In this document: piece by piece, positions 35,641 through 48,130 of the stretch
How the letters are laid out: each line of letters opens with the position of its first letter
Position numbering within the stretch: the first letter of the stretch is position 1
Assembly (NCBI RefSeq): GCF_003597395.2
Contig: NC_133771.1
Span: 59,724,929 to 59,788,928, forward strand
Origin: Chelonoidis abingdonii
Taxonomy: Eukaryota > Chordata > Testudines > Testudinidae
Length of the DNA: 64,000 nucleotides
Reading direction: 5' to 3'
The notes under the pieces: generated by a model
Seen by the model: only the letters and a program-made list of their open reading frames with translations
Database searches by the model: none
What the model was told of the DNA's origin: nothing
Made by a program: the position numbers and the translations under genes

Positions 35641-38206
35641 GACCTAAAGGCAAACTTTGTAACGTACCATGTATAGAAATACTAAAGACAAGAAATTGGC
35701 TTTTGGACTAATGATTTGTGGCTTTCTTTTGACATTTAGTTCAAAATCACTAATGTACAATTCAGAATATTTTTCAACTATCAGTTTTGTACCTAGCATG
35801 TTTAAATGTAAGTGGAGGCTAAATTCTGCCCTTGAATGCACATATATATGACTTTCCCTGTCTCTAATGCGAATAATATGTACCTGGCCACATGTATCAC
35901 TTCAAAATCTTATTCTGTTGTAATTGCCAATACTATCGTATTTTGTGATTACCACTTTGAGAACTAGAACAAACCTCACATTCTGCTACAGAGAGAAATT
36001 CTTAAAGTTCTGTTTGTTTGTTTGGAATATTATTGACTGAGAGTAAAAGCCCAAATTTCAAACCTGAGTACCTAACATTAGGCACTTTTTCTCCTCCCCT
36101 TCCAATTTTTTTTTTTCCATTTCTTTACAGGGGAAAGCAGGATCTCCCAAATTCAACCCTTATTTTGGCTTCTGAGTTGGCAGGATGCAATGATACAGAT
36201 TCCAGATGAAGAAGCTAGATATAATGAGTTTTCAAGGTAAACAGAAATCCATGGTAATGTCAGTTTGGGACTAAATTAACACGCCTTTGCAGCCCTTTGG
36301 GATATGTGATTTCAGTGCTGGTGACACTGAACAGAGACAAGGCAGGGGCAAATAATTGGTAGTGAAAGCACTAATTGGAGGCCAGCTCAAACTAACTCAG
36401 TTACTGTGTTACACTAGTGCAGGTAGACCCTTTTTTGTTAATCTGCCTAAATACATTTTCTTTTTGTCAGCACAGACTGGAGAATTAAGGACAGGAAGAA
36501 CACAGGAGTAGTGATGGGATTGCATGTTCCAAAATGAAAAAGTTCGGCAAGGAAAATAATATTGTAAAGGCAAGCAGAAAGCGTCTAGTTACAAGAACAG
36601 TTGAGAGGCAGACAAATAACAGGATATGGCTGGTAGAATAAATAGAAGGAGACAAGTCTTAAGGAGTTTCCATGACTCATTGCTGGGCTACAGTAACCAA
36701 AGCGGCACAGAGAAATTATTCAAAGGGAGGTAAGGAAAATGGATGTAGAAGAAATAAAAAGGAGGATAAACGCTTTGTAGGGCTGAGGAGACAGGGAAAT
36801 GGATGAGCTGGAATGATGTCATGGAGAGATACCTTTCTTGGCCAGACATGTGGAAAATTGAGGCACATAGAGTATAGTTCTGTTTATGATCCTTTGCCAG
36901 CAACTTCTTGTTTACAGCACTGAGAGTAAAGAAAAGATGACAGCTGTACCTGAATGTGACAGGAAACCTTGTTTCGCCGTAAGTCTGGTTGGCCTGGCAA
37001 GAGGTCAGGTCTGGTAGAAATGGAGGCATGTAAAGGTTTTAAAAATCCAGTAGGCATGTGAAGAGAGCAGATTAGTTTCAGAAAATGAGATGGAATAAAA
37101 TCTCTCTTCTTTTCCAGCCCTGTGACACAATAATGAGAGAGAGAGCTCTGCAAGGGATCAGGCTAGATGCTACTAGAAATATAAATTTAAAAAAGCAACT
37201 AGGAAATCAAAGAGTATTTTAGAAAGGTATTTGTTTTTATTCTCACCAAGAGCAAAAGCCAGAATGAACCTGAGGCTACAGTAGCCATTAAAGTGAAATA
37301 AATAGTTTTCTGACTAATAGATACCTTCATATTGCCATGGGAATATCTTGCACATTAAAGAGTGAAAGGAATGAATAGATGATAATGAAGCATAGTAGAT
37401 CCTGACAGAACTCAGGATACAGTGTGTATCTTTAGAAATTATCTGTAAAGGACATACACAGGAGGAACGGTCCCAGCATTTCAGGATTCATCAGTAATGT
37501 GAGATGAGATTATTCTGGAAGTCAGATGAGGACAAAAGAAAACATTACCCTTGTTAATTTTAGGAACACTGGGATTACTGTCTCTTTTGCAGTAAAGGAG
37601 CATTATTTAAAGGGTATTTGAAAACTTTTATTAACTCATTCTCAGTTATATTTATATTTTACTTCCTGGCCCAAATTCAGCCTTGGAGAGTAACAAGGTA
37701 AAACTTCCATTGAAGTCAGTACGAGTTGTGTGCTTACTCCGGGGCTGACTTTAGCTTTATGATTCAAGCTCTTAACTGGGTGACCCCTTGCAAACTCACG
37801 GCCAGATTGAGCCCTTGGTTTACATGGCCACCAAAGTAAGGCCTCCTTAACCATCTTTTGTAGCTCTCTGGGTCTGGATTCAGTGTAGAATGAACCAGCT
37901 CTTCAAGAAAGTGAGTAAACTGGAGTTTCACAATTTACTGGCAGTAACTTGCCGATCCCAGGCTTGCCCTCCACACCAGTCCTCAGCAGATCTCACTCAC
38001 CCCTCTCTGGGGCCCTATCTATTCCCATGTTGCAGCGTGATGGTTTCCTCCAGCCAAGTAGTGTGGAAGGACTGGGCTGGTGGTAGGGTGCAGGTCACTT
38101 GCTTTAAAATTAAATTTTTATAATATAATAAAAAGTAAACTTGAAAAGACCTGGAACTAGACACATTCATATTCTGGCCACTATCATAATCACTTTGCTT
38201 TTATAT
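35641..38206. other. No gene recognised; one candidate exon
   Basis: AT-rich sequence without recognised repeats or domains, apart from the splice-site-bounded open segment at 36,131-36,236 described in the findings. Confidence 0.35.
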
Positions 38207-38651
38207 TGTCTCCCCTTGGTGGAGTGGCTGCCCCACCCCTATGAGAGAGAGGGCTAGAGTAGGCCAGGGCGGCTGTGCAGGCTGGCAGAGAATTAGAGAA
38301 GGGCCTACCAAGAGTCAATCAGGGTCGAGATTAGAGCCAGCCAATCAGGGCTAGGCTAAGCCCTATATAAAGGCTGCCAAGGAGCACAGCAGGCAGTCTG
38401 TCCCAGACCTTCATGGGGGAAGGTCTGTCTCCAGAGCAGAAGACCAGCACCTCAGACGGAGCAGTGCTGGGCAGGCTCGGGGGCAGCATAGGAGGGCTCT
38501 GGTCCAATACCTGCTAGACAGTGGGCCCTGATAGAAAGGGCCTAGAGGGTGCAAGGTGCCAGAGGGGAAGTGGCCCAGGGACAGCTGGACAAGGGGAGAG
38601 AAGGAGTGACCAGTGGGAGGCGCTACGATGGTGAGTCTCAACCCTGTCACA
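38207..38651 (+). mobile_element. Probable solo LTR with TATA box
   Basis: The 445-bp segment starts TGTCTCCCCTTGGTGG and ends CCCTGTCACA (TG...CA). It has CCAATCAGGG boxes and a TATA box CCCTATATAAAGG near 38,361, about 155 bp from the start, as in an LTR promoter. No polyadenylation signal or target repeat is obvious, and no viral genes adjoin. A fragment of another promoter-bearing repeat is possible. Confidence 0.5.
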
Positions 38652-39464
38652 GTCCCCTTCCACTATTCTTCATCTGCTTTCTCTTTTTAGTTTGTAAGTT
38701 TGCTCACTGCCTGCACCAGAAGATTTCTCTCCCAGATGGGTTGAGGCTTTCATGCCTCCTATACACTGACACAGGCAATGTGCAAAACAGTGTCCAGATC
38801 ATATGTAGGGCCCTTTGCAAGCTGTAGCATAGGGGCTGGGGTTGGGTGAGGATGTTGCAAACATTGGTACACCTATCCTGAGCCAGTTTGGCTTCTGAAA
38901 ATATATATTGACGCTGTACTGGGTATAATAAATGTTGTTTTTCTGTTTTGCCAAATTCAAAATCTTCTATTATTGCTCAGACTTTCTTGAAAGTGACATT
39001 CTTTGACATAGACCAAGCATGAATAACTTCAGCCCAAAATTCCAGAATCCTGTGTAAAGTTGTGTTTTGTGCTTTGTATTTGAAACAGAGGGTTGCTCTT
39101 TAGTGAAAATGTTTACAACCTTAATTGTTTGAGCATTATCATTACCTGCTATAGTAATGTAACTTGTATATGACATTTCAATAAACTTTAACTTCAGGTG
39201 CAGCAAAATGGAAATAAAGTAGAATTCTCAGGTCAGCCAAAGAATAAGCTGCTTAAAGAATATATTCCTCATCCATCAAATAATAAAAAAAATACAATTA
39301 AACCCTTGCCTATCATAAACATTCCTATTGCTGTAAATAGATCTGCTTTATTAATATAAATATCTAGCTCTTATCTGTTTAATATATTTATTGAATATAT
39401 AACAACAATATAAATATATTAATATAGCAATATCTGGTTTATTAATATAAATATCTAGCTCAAA
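38652..39464. other. No feature recognised
   Basis: AT-rich, with short TATTAATATAAATATCTAGCTC direct-repeat-like words near 39,353-39,460. No gene. Confidence 0.4.
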
Positions 39465-39625
39465 GCACTTTATATAGGAGGCAAGTATCACTATTGCTGT
39501 TTGACAGATGAGAAAAAGAGTGAAGTGACTTGTCCAAGGTCATGCTGAATTTCAGTGGCAGAGTTGGGAATAGAACCTAGTCTCCTGCGTAATAGTCTAT
39601 TGATCTAGCCACTAGGCCACAAGGC
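39465..39625 (+). repeat. MIR-type SINE
   Basis: The core words TTTGACAGATGAGAAAAAGAG, AAGTGACTTGTCCAAGGTCA, TCAGTGGCAGAGTTGGGA and TAGCCACTAGGCCAC follow the order of the amniote MIR SINE. Divergent and probably ancient. Confidence 0.7.
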
Positions 39626-40510
39626 AAATCCACTTAGCCCTATTTCTTTAGCATCACATTATTAATGTTTTACTCTTCATACAGTTTGTATACTGTTGGC
39701 TCTTGGACCCTTAAGATTGAATTGGCAGCTGTTAGAAGAATGCCTTTTAATGCGTCATGCATATAATGTTTACATTAATTTGTATCTAGGCTTCACATTT
39801 GAAGAATGCAGTATTTATCCACTTTGCATTTGTTCACAAGGTTTTGAGTTGAGGGTCTGCCTGCTGGAATGATTAAGGGTATGTGAGAATACATCATTAT
39901 TATTACTAATATTCATAATAGCATTTTCCATCCTAAAATCAAGAAAGCTGAGTTCTATTCCTAGCTCTAGAGTCCTGGTATTGTGTTAAAACCATTAGAT
40001 GACACTGCTTTTCTGGAGATGGTGCAGATTAATGGACTACTAGTTACACATCTAATATGAAGCCATGACACATGGAAATTTGCAGTGAGTTTTTCTAAAT
40101 CCTTTGTAGCTTGAGGTGAAGCACCCACAACCAGTTTCATATAGCCTGAGTGTGCAAGGAAATCCATTTAAGCCATTTCATTATGCTGCACCAGTGCAGA
40201 TATCTGTGCTTAATTTGCTATTTTTTCTTTAGTAATTGTTACTTTTTTTTTTTAAGCTTGTTTCCTCAGGGTCTGATTTTCAGGATCAACTGCTGACTAC
40301 CCAGGACTCCAACTGAGGTTCAGGACTGCTTGAAGTATATCTGGTCCTCCCTGTGGAATCACTTACTTGGGGGACCTCCAATGCAAGAATTTGATCTCCC
40401 CAAACTCAAAACTGTAAGGAAGTGTGGAATCATGCAAAAAGTGAGGACATCTAAAGATAGGGACTAGTAATATTTAGGCATCTGCCAGCTGGAAAGTGGA
40501 AGTTTTCCTT
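39626..40510. other. No feature recognised
   Basis: AT-rich sequence without a supported gene or element. Confidence 0.4.
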
Positions 40511-40780
40511 AGAATCATAAAATATCAGGGTTGGAAGGGACCTCAGGAAGTCATCTAATCCAACTCCTGCTCAAAGCAGGACCAATTCCCAACTAAATCA
40601 TCCCAGCCAGGGCTTTATCAAGCCTGAGCTTAAAAACCTCTAAGGAAGGAGATTCCACCACCTCCCTAGGTAACCCATTCCAGTGCTTCACCACCCTCCT
40701 AGTGAAAAAGTTTTTTTTTCTAATAGCCAACCTAAACCTCCTTCACTGCAACTTGAGACCATTACTCCTTGTTCTGTCAA
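40511..40780 (-). repeat. CR1 3' end fragment
   Basis: On + it begins AGAATCATAAAATATCAGGG and continues GGACCTCAGGAAGTCATC, GAGATTCCACCACCTCC and ACTTGAGACCATTACTCC, the complement of a CR1 3' region. Typical 5' truncated copy. Confidence 0.8.
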
Positions 40781-40821
40781 TTTTAAGCAATGTGAGTGCA
40801 TTGGGAGGGAGGCAGGGTCTG

Positions 40822-40906
40822 AATCACAGAATATCAGAGTTGGAAGGGACCTCAGGAGGTCCCCCTGCTCAAAGCAGGACCAATCCCCAGACAGATTTTC
40901 TTCCTT
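40822..40906 (-). repeat. Second short CR1 3' fragment
   Basis: TCACAGAATATCAGAGTTGG followed by AAAGCAGGACCAATCCCC repeats the start of the neighbouring fragment, so a second, shorter CR1 3' end lies 40 bp away in the same orientation. Confidence 0.65.
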
Positions 40907-42275
40907 CCACTCATCATTTCTCCTGCCCATATGTATCAGCAAGGCATGTGGGCCAACTCAAAAAATGTTCACGCTCGACCTGCAGGGTGGTCAGGGTGTC
41001 TGTATCGTTCAACAGGCATTGATTGCTCAACAGCATCTCTCGAGATCTGCAAAGAGAGAAATTAGCAGTAACTTTCCCTATTTGCTTGAGAAGGAAGCAT
41101 GCCAACCTGAGTGAAGATGCTTATAGAGCCCACCCTCACACATGCATGTTTAATTTCCATTGCTGCTGCTTCGTTCCCTCAGTAAATCAGTTCTGCCCTC
41201 TCAGTTAAGTCTATCTCTCCTCAACAAAACAATTCTGCCCTCAGTCAATTTTGTCTCATCACTTTGCAAGGCAGGGCTCATCCTGCTGTTGTCTCTGTAC
41301 TCAGTCCACTAGTTTCTCTGATAGCTTGGACTTGGCTCCTCTCTGCCTCCTCCCCTGCCAAACAACTAGTGGTATAGGGGCCATTCTGCTCCTTCTTATC
41401 CCCAAGTGGTATCACTTGTTCCCTGCCCCACCAGAGAAGACCTAATTCACCTTTCATAACATGAAGTCTTCTGCTACTGTGGGTTTCAGAGCTTATGTTA
41501 ACTGGCCTTGCTGAAGTCAGAAGTACAGCTACTCAGCACCCATGAAAATCAGACATGGTATTTAGAATGTGCCTGACTCTTCTTAGGCCGTAGCCTTTCT
41601 TATGGAGTTTGCAGATCTTCTATATGGGACTAGTTTTGTATTATTGATAAGTATGGCAGCACACTAGCTAGGAGGCCTTGGCTTGTGCATAGAATTCTGA
41701 GGCAAGCAGTGTAGTATATTTTAACGCACAGGAGCAATGGCCCACAGACATGATGCATAACGCACTGGTGAGCCCATATGAATATTGTGTGCTACAGCTT
41801 TGTGTGTACATTTTCCTCAAAGCTTAACTATTTATATTTCTAACACCACCCAACATTTATGACAGACACACACAGGCTGTTTGTCAGTCACCCATCACAT
41901 TAGTGCTTAATATTTATATTACAGAGATGTCTATCAGGATTTGAGGAAGTTATACTAAGTGCAGTATTATCAGTCTATCTAGATTCTTATATGGCCCCCA
42001 TGAGCATAATATCTGAATAGCTGCATAAACATTTATTTTATACTTTCTCTCTCTAATTGCTGCAAACTCTGAGGCAGTGTGACATTATACACGTTTGGGC
42101 TCATTGACTGTTTTAACTATCTGTATCTTTTGTGAGGCACTTCTGCCCACATAAAACAGATGTAATCTCCACTGCATGAGTCTCAATAATAAGCATCTGC
42201 TATGATCGGTACAATGAAAACCACAGGAACAAAAATGTGACTGATATTCTCCTTCTTAAACATTTTTGACCAATC
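40907..42275. other. No feature recognised
   Basis: No gene or element recognised. CTCAGT/CTGCC-rich sequence at about 41,170-41,300 shows faint internal similarity but no clear tandem unit. Confidence 0.35.
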
Positions 42276-42352
42276 TCAACTGCTGTAAATTGGTGTAGTT
42301 CCACTAAAATCAATGGAGCTACAGTGAATTACACCAGCTATGGTGAATCTGG
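42276..42352. repeat. Palindromic old repeat
   Basis: CTGCTGTAAATTGGTGTAG is the near inverted complement of CTACAGTGAATTACACCAG about 20 bases later, around ATCAATGGAGCT. This is a foldback sequence of a type common in amniote DNA. Confidence 0.55.
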
Positions 42353-43367
42353 CCCTGTGGGGTTTTTTGTATGTTTAAAATCTGTTGTTAAAACCACTAT
42401 GCCATGCAGAATCCACTAATTTAATTTGTATTTTGACTTAAGAGAACAAAGGTTCAACACCTCCCATGTTTTGGGTCTTATGTGTAACGTTTATATAGAC
42501 AAATTAGTTAATGTTCCAAGCCCTTCAAAACACTGGTTATTTGGAAGCTATGCTCATGTCAAATATAGTGCCATACTAAATGCATGATAAATCTTGTATG
42601 TAGATAATTATTAACCTAAGTGTGTGTTTATGTTTTGTTGAATGTTCTGGACTTCAAAAAAAAAATCCTATCACATGAAATGATTTACCTTAATTATTTT
42701 TTGTTTACTATGAAAATGTTTTATATTATATAATTACACAGACTGATATGACTAAAAAGCTTTTCATTTAAAGCACTCTATTTTCTGTCATTTCTAGCTG
42801 TTAGTGGGTCTTATTTATGACTTTAATATAAATGTGTTCCTCAGTGTATTTATCACTGTAATCTTGTTGAAACTTTTATTTTAAGCCATAAGAAATCCTT
42901 GTCTATGGAGGAATTATTTTGTATTGGAATTTTGTCTCTTGTTCTATAAAATATTAAGCTGCTATTATATGTTAACATTCTCTCCACATTTACAATCCTT
43001 ACTGATAGCAGTGGAATTGCTGAATTGTTAAACTTTCACAATATCTTGGCTTTGTGAAATTGCCCAGCTCAGTTATAGCCTCTAATCTAGGGCCAGCCTT
43101 AGGGACAAAGAGAGTGGCTGACCTGGGCACCAACATTTGAAGGTGCCAAATCCTTGGTTCCCCCAGATGCAAATCCCCATTTCTAGTTTATGGTGCAACC
43201 GTTTTGTTTGACAACTTCTTTTTTTTAAGCCTTTTGGGGGGAAGTGGAGCTGAAAACCTTTTCTATCCTGAGCAGCAAAATACCTTAAATTGGCCCTGCT
43301 CCAAGTCTGCAAAGACTTATGCACATACTTAATTTTACACACATTTTATAATCCCATTGAAGCCAAA
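42353..43367. other. No gene recognised
   Basis: AT-rich sequence without a supported feature. Confidence 0.4.
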
Positions 43368-43434
43368 GGGTGAAATCCTGGCTCTGTTGAAGTTGGTGGC
43401 AAAGAGTGACCTCAGTGGGGCCAAGATTTCACCC
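43368..43434. repeat. Palindromic old repeat
   Basis: GGGTGAAATCCTGGCTC at the left is the near inverted complement of GGGGCCAAGATTTCACCC at the right. The centre is GTTGGTGGCAAAGAGTGACC. It is a 67-bp foldback unit of an old interspersed repeat. Confidence 0.6.
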
Positions 43435-44403
43435 AAAGCATATAGTTTAACCCAAGTGAAAGAATCAGAGGCACAGATATTGAAACCGTTTTAAAAATCT
43501 ATTTTAGTATTAGAAATATTTATAACACTATTTATCTGGGTCATCACATTTATTTTATTGCTACTACGGTAAATTTGCGCATTAACAATTTGTGTCACTT
43601 CAGATTTAATTTTCCGTTTGTTCATTCTTTTTTGGAAACAAGTCATTTCTTTGGGGTCTATTTCGTAATAAGTTGTAGAAAGACTACAGAAATGAAACTA
43701 CATTAATGCAGTAAAGAGTGGTAAAAGGGAATTGCCTGTACTGTCTGGACAGATTGTTCTGCTGTCTCTCTGTTTTGGAATCTGGCCTTTTGGTGATCTT
43801 CCTGTGTCACTCCCACTTCCTCTGTGACAGGGCTCTTCCTCCTACTGGGTAAGTAGTAGGTTGCAGATAGGAATTATGCCAGAAGAAGTGTGCTTATTGC
43901 CTTACCTTGGCCAATAATGGACCATAATTTGAGAAAACTTATATTATCCCTTCCACAGGGCTCAGAGTCATGGTTCAGGACCATCTCTGGGCATACATAG
44001 CTATAATTTGAAATAAAGCTATTCTAAACTTTGAAACTATTTATCAAGCCCATCATTTGACCTAATAACATGCCTAAGGTAAAACAGGTCACCTTTTGAA
44101 ATTGATTATTTAATTCTATTTGTTTGGAGGGAATTACTTCTTCTCCCCGCCTCTTCCCCCTCCCCCCCCCCACACACATCATTGTGTCCTTTTAAAGCAG
44201 ACAGTCATCAGAGTTTTTGATGCAGACTGACTTGGCCTTTGTGTGACAGGTTTCTGCTTCCCTTAACCTGTTGATGCAGTATAACCATGACAGGCACTAT
44301 ACCACAATACCATACAACCTGGTCATCCAGACCTTGTGTAGTCATTTTAGGAGGTATGATTCTGGCCAGTCCATTAACTTTGGAAATATTACTTTGGACT
44401 ACT
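43435..44403. other. No gene recognised
   Basis: AT-rich with a C-rich run near 44,150-44,175. No supported gene. Confidence 0.4.
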
Positions 44404-44507
44404 AGAAGAGGTGAGGAAATCAGGAGTAAATCCAGAAAATTGGGAATGCTTCCAATCCTACCACATTCCCAGTTCTCTGGATTTGCTCCTGATTCCCCCT
44501 CTCTTCT
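44404..44507. repeat. Inverted repeat (hairpin) of 104 bp
   Basis: The left arm (44,404-44,448; AGAAGAGGTGAGGAAATC start) pairs with the right arm ending CCCCCTCTCTTCT. Arms of about 44 bp match at roughly 85 percent, with a loop of about 15 bp. It lies just upstream of the Harbinger transposase remnant. Confidence 0.6.
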
Positions 44508-44668
44508 AATAGTCTGTGGGCTCTCAGCTATTGGAGCCAGCACCACAGAGGAAGTGCCTTTTGAAGATCTTCTCTTGCTAGAGTTTTCACACCAGTGTCA
44601 GGAAATTGGCAGGGCGTCCATGAGATGGTGGTGGACATTTCAGTGACAGATTTCCTGATTGAAGCTGA

Positions 44669-45825
44669 AGGAGGAGGAGGCAGGAGGAGGAGGCAGCAAA
44701 GGAGGAGGCATACCCTAGAATGACAGACTCGCACTGGCAGGTGCTGCTCAGTACAATTGGGGTAGCCACCAATGCCCAATATGTGGACCGCTGCTTCTGG
44801 CGCAGTGTCACAAGCACAGACTGGTGGGACCACATCATCACACAGACCTGGGATGACCAGCAATGGGTCCCAAACTTTTGCATGAAGAAAGCCACATTTC
44901 TGGAGCTTTGTGAGCAGCTTGTCTCCACCCTCCAGTGTAAAGAGACACAACTGAGGTTACTCTTGCTGGTCCAGAAGTGGGTTGCTATAACTGTCTGGAA
45001 GCTGGCTTCCTCGGACTGCTGTAGGTCCATTGCCAACCAATTTCCGGTTAGAAAGTCGACTGCGGGTAAAGTGGTGGCAGAGGTATCTGAGGCAATCAGA
45101 TGTGTGGTTTACCCCAAGGTGGTAGGCATTAAAGATATTCTGGAGGTAATTGCTGACTGTGAGAGAATGGGGTTTCCTAACTGCTCTGTGGCCATTGATG
45201 GGACTGATGTGCCCATAGTTTCCCCTCCTCAAGGAGCACATGAGTACATTAAAATGCAAAAGGAGCTACTCCATTGTTAGAGCAGGCCCTCGTAGACTAG
45301 AGAGGCAGATTTATGAATGTCAGTGTGGGCTGTACTGAAAAACTTCACAATGCCAGAGTTTTTGCTGCTTGGGAGTCTACATTCATGGCAGGCTGGGACA
45401 CTATTCCCACCAAATGACATTGACATAAATGGTGTTATTGTCTCCACTCTTATTCTGGGCAACCCCACATACTCCCTTTTGCCTTGGCTTATGAAACTCT
45501 ACCCTGATTTTCAGAGGCCCTGGCAAGAGAAGGTTTAATTACTCTTTCAGAAGGCGTAGAATGATTCGATGTGCTTTTGGCAGATTAAAATCACGCTGGA
45601 GATATCTACAGATCTGTTTAGATGCCAGTGTCATCAATGCTGTCTGCATTACTGTGGCTTGCTGAGCTCTTCACCACCTTTGTGAAGCCAGAGGTGAGCC
45701 ATTTCCCCCTTAATGGACCTAGGACAACGAGGGGACTCTGGATCGGTACCCTCAGGCAGAAAGTGCACTTACCACTGAGGGAGCTGGTTGCACCTGGGCA
45801 GAAGTAATCAGGGATGCTTTGTGTT
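44669..45825 (+). pseudogene. Harbinger DDE transposase pseudogene 1
   Basis: Harbinger transposases cut and join element ends with a DDE catalytic triad. The open frame up to 45,280 starts with an Arg/Glu-rich stretch, then WDDQQWVPNFCM, an inner VAITVWKLAS and FPVRKSTAGKVV, and GFPNCSVAIDGTDVPI with the first Asp at 45,197-45,199. A TAG stop ends it. Downstream pieces in other frames keep VGCTEKLHNARVF, GTLFPPNDIDINGVIV and LGNPTYSLLPWLMKLY, where the second Asp has become Asn. In MIRCAFGRLKSRWR the usual Glu is Arg. Frame changes occur near 45,400, 45,535 and 45,655. It is inactive by these marks. Confidence 0.8.
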
Positions 45826-46156
45826 CTCACATTATGTACTTGCATGGCCCAATGGAAGAGGGGGAATAGTACCAGTACAAATGTGCTTGGGGGAGGGGAG
45901 AAGTGGCTCACAATTTTTTTGGGGGGGTGATGTGTGGGTTTGATTGCCATACAGTGTAATTCTGAATGACATGATGAATAATGAATCTGGGGGGGGGGAG
46001 CAACATGGGTTCACAGATGGGATGTATTGGAATGTGAATTGCTGTACCTAGCTAATTAGATGAATACCATTTGCCTACTAAGGCGTAATTGCTCCTGAGT
46101 ATGTGCTTAGCTTTATTATCTCAAATCATGATTGTTTGATGTGATGCAGTGACAAC

Positions 46157-46190
46157 AATAAACTTTCTTGAAAACATAACATGCTTTATT
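46157..46190. promoter_or_regulatory. Back-to-back polyadenylation signals
   Basis: AATAAA on + (46,157-46,162) and AATAAA on - (46,185-46,190) lie 22 bp apart between the transposase (+) and the Myb-like gene (-), the expected place for the ends of convergent transcripts. Confidence 0.5.
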
Positions 46191-46660
46191 TGTAAACAGC
46201 TATTAAAATAGCACAACCCTCTCACATTCTTGGGCAGGCCACCTGCATGACACAAGCACACACCCACAAAAATGGGCAGGAAATGGTCAATACCCCACAC
46301 AAGCCCTGCACTGCTATATGTCTCCTGGCCTCACATTCTTCTCTACTCGCTTGGGAATGCAGGGAAGGTGGAAGGTTTTTTCTACAGGAGAGGGGGTGGA
46401 AGAATGAAGCCTGTGTGGGGGTTCACTTGCCCTGCCCAGGCACTCATGAGTCCTGAATGCTTGGGTCGCTCTGATATGGCGTTGTCCATGCTATTGCTAG
46501 ACTGAGGGTATATTGCTGGGTGACCATGTCATAGTATTGAACAGGAAGCAGGAGATGGTGCTCTTGAAGACATTATGAGCAAGAGTTGCTGAAACAGTTC
46601 TGTCCTCTGCCCTCAGCTTCTGATCCTGTACCAGGAGCTGCTTTGCAAGTGCCCATTCCC

Positions 46661-46866
46661 TCACTGAAATCTGTCTTCCACCTGGGCAGCGAGCCTCAGC
46701 ATTTCCTCCCTGCCTGTCAGCATGGAATTGCTCCAGTCTTTTGTCCCTCTTCTTCTGGTACTGGACCTGCTGGTCTGCCCTCTCAAGAACACATCTATAA
46801 CTTCATCACAGAAACGCTTCATTTTGGAACAGTCTGTGAGGGTATGTTGGGCCAGGGATCGAGTAC
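46661..46866 (-). pseudogene. Possible last exon of Myb-like gene 1
   Basis: On the minus strand an acceptor-like TGCTGTTCTTCAG precedes an open stretch of 67 codons that ends in TGA at 46,661-46,663. It includes KMKRFCDEVIDVF, RRRGTKDWSN and EEMLRLAAQVEDRF, a charged, helix-prone sequence. Myb-like Harbinger proteins often end in such a segment. It sits downstream of the Myb domain and just before the minus-strand polyadenylation signal. The link by splicing is inferred, and no matching donor was identified. Confidence 0.35.
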
Positions 46867-47929
46867 CTGAAGAACAGCAGGCAGTAGAGTTTAAGAGTCA
46901 TTGTCTAAAGTATCTCAGTGGAGAAGCACAAAATTAATTATTGTAGAATCTCAAGGACAAAAAAGGAACATTTCTAAAGTGAACCAACACACATAATGAA
47001 GGGGATGTTTCAGTCTTCACACAGTCTCTGGACACAGACTTGTTAATTGCAGTTACAGAAGTGCAAAGACAATGCTGAGGTTAAAATTATAACCTTTTTT
47101 TCTGTTTCATAAACATTTCATAACTTATTGCCATGTAGAGCAGGGTGTGTAGATAGCACCCTCACTGCAAAGGCTTTTACTGTCATTTCAGCCCTGTCAC
47201 ATTTTGGAAGACATAACTGTTCTTGGTGGCTGGAGGGAAACCTGCAGTGTATGCAGCTGACCTAGTCAAACATATAGTGACCAAACAGCACATTTGTGAG
47301 TAGAGTGGACTAGTCAGCTATATGGGCGGGCTGGGAGGCCCTGGAAAATATGCCCTTCCCTGCAGTTTAACTAGCTATCTGGAGTTCCTGCTTCAAGAAG
47401 AGTTTTCAGCTATTATCAGTCAGGATTGGGTTAGAATCCATGGAGGAATTAACTGGTGCTGTGTTAGCTCACACATGGCTTACTCTGTTGTTGCTGCACG
47501 CAAACTCCCTGAAATCTGCCACTTTCCTCTGTCCAATATGGTTCTTGGAAAAAAACTGACACCTCACTCGTACTTTGGGGAAATGATTTTGTGACTGAAT
47601 GGATTACCTCTAACTGAAATGGACTAAATTTGGAAATAGAAGACTGTTTACCAAACATACATACACACAGTTCACTGTTTACAGGCAGCTGCATAGACCT
47701 AGAAGGAGTGATTACAGAGTGGCAAATTTCTTATTACTAAAAGGAAAACATGAATGCCCTTAGCAAATATCTGTGACTTTACAGTTAAAATAACCTTTGA
47801 CGTGTGTATGAATGTTTGAAATTCCAGATCATCATGTTGAACTTCACATGTTGGGGGAGAAAGGGAGGGGTGATGCCAAAGCACTATGATACAATTGGCC
47901 ATTAGTGTCTATAAACTGGTAGTCAGGGC

Positions 47930-48130
47930 CAGGGCCAGCTCTAGTCATTTCGCCTCCCCAAGCACGGCGGCATGCAGTGGGGGGGCGCTTTGCCGCTCGC
48001 CGGTCCCGTGGCTCCGGCGGACCTCCTGCAGGCGTGCCTGTGGATGCTCCTCTCGGCAACCAGCAGAGCGCCCCCTGCAGCGTGCCGCCCCAAGCACCTG
48101 CTTGGCGCTCTGGGGCCTGGAGCCGGCCCT
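47930..48130. mobile_element. hAT-like non-autonomous element with TSD
   Basis: The 201-bp element starts CAGGGCCAGCTCTAG and ends TGGAGCCGGCCCT, near inverted complements. It is flanked by AGTCAGGGC at 47,921-47,929 and 48,131-48,139. The interior is GC-rich with CGCCTCCCCAAGCACGGCGG and GCCGCCCCAAGCAC. It is non-coding and sits inside Harbinger element 1. Confidence 0.75.

Noticed and set aside
38207..38651. TATA box and CCAAT boxes as a host gene promoter
   Set aside because: The TG...CA bounded segment fits an LTR better, and no coding exon follows it.
44528..45036. Long minus-strand frames opposite transposase 1
   Set aside because: They are shadows of the + transposase frame, which has the recognisable motifs.
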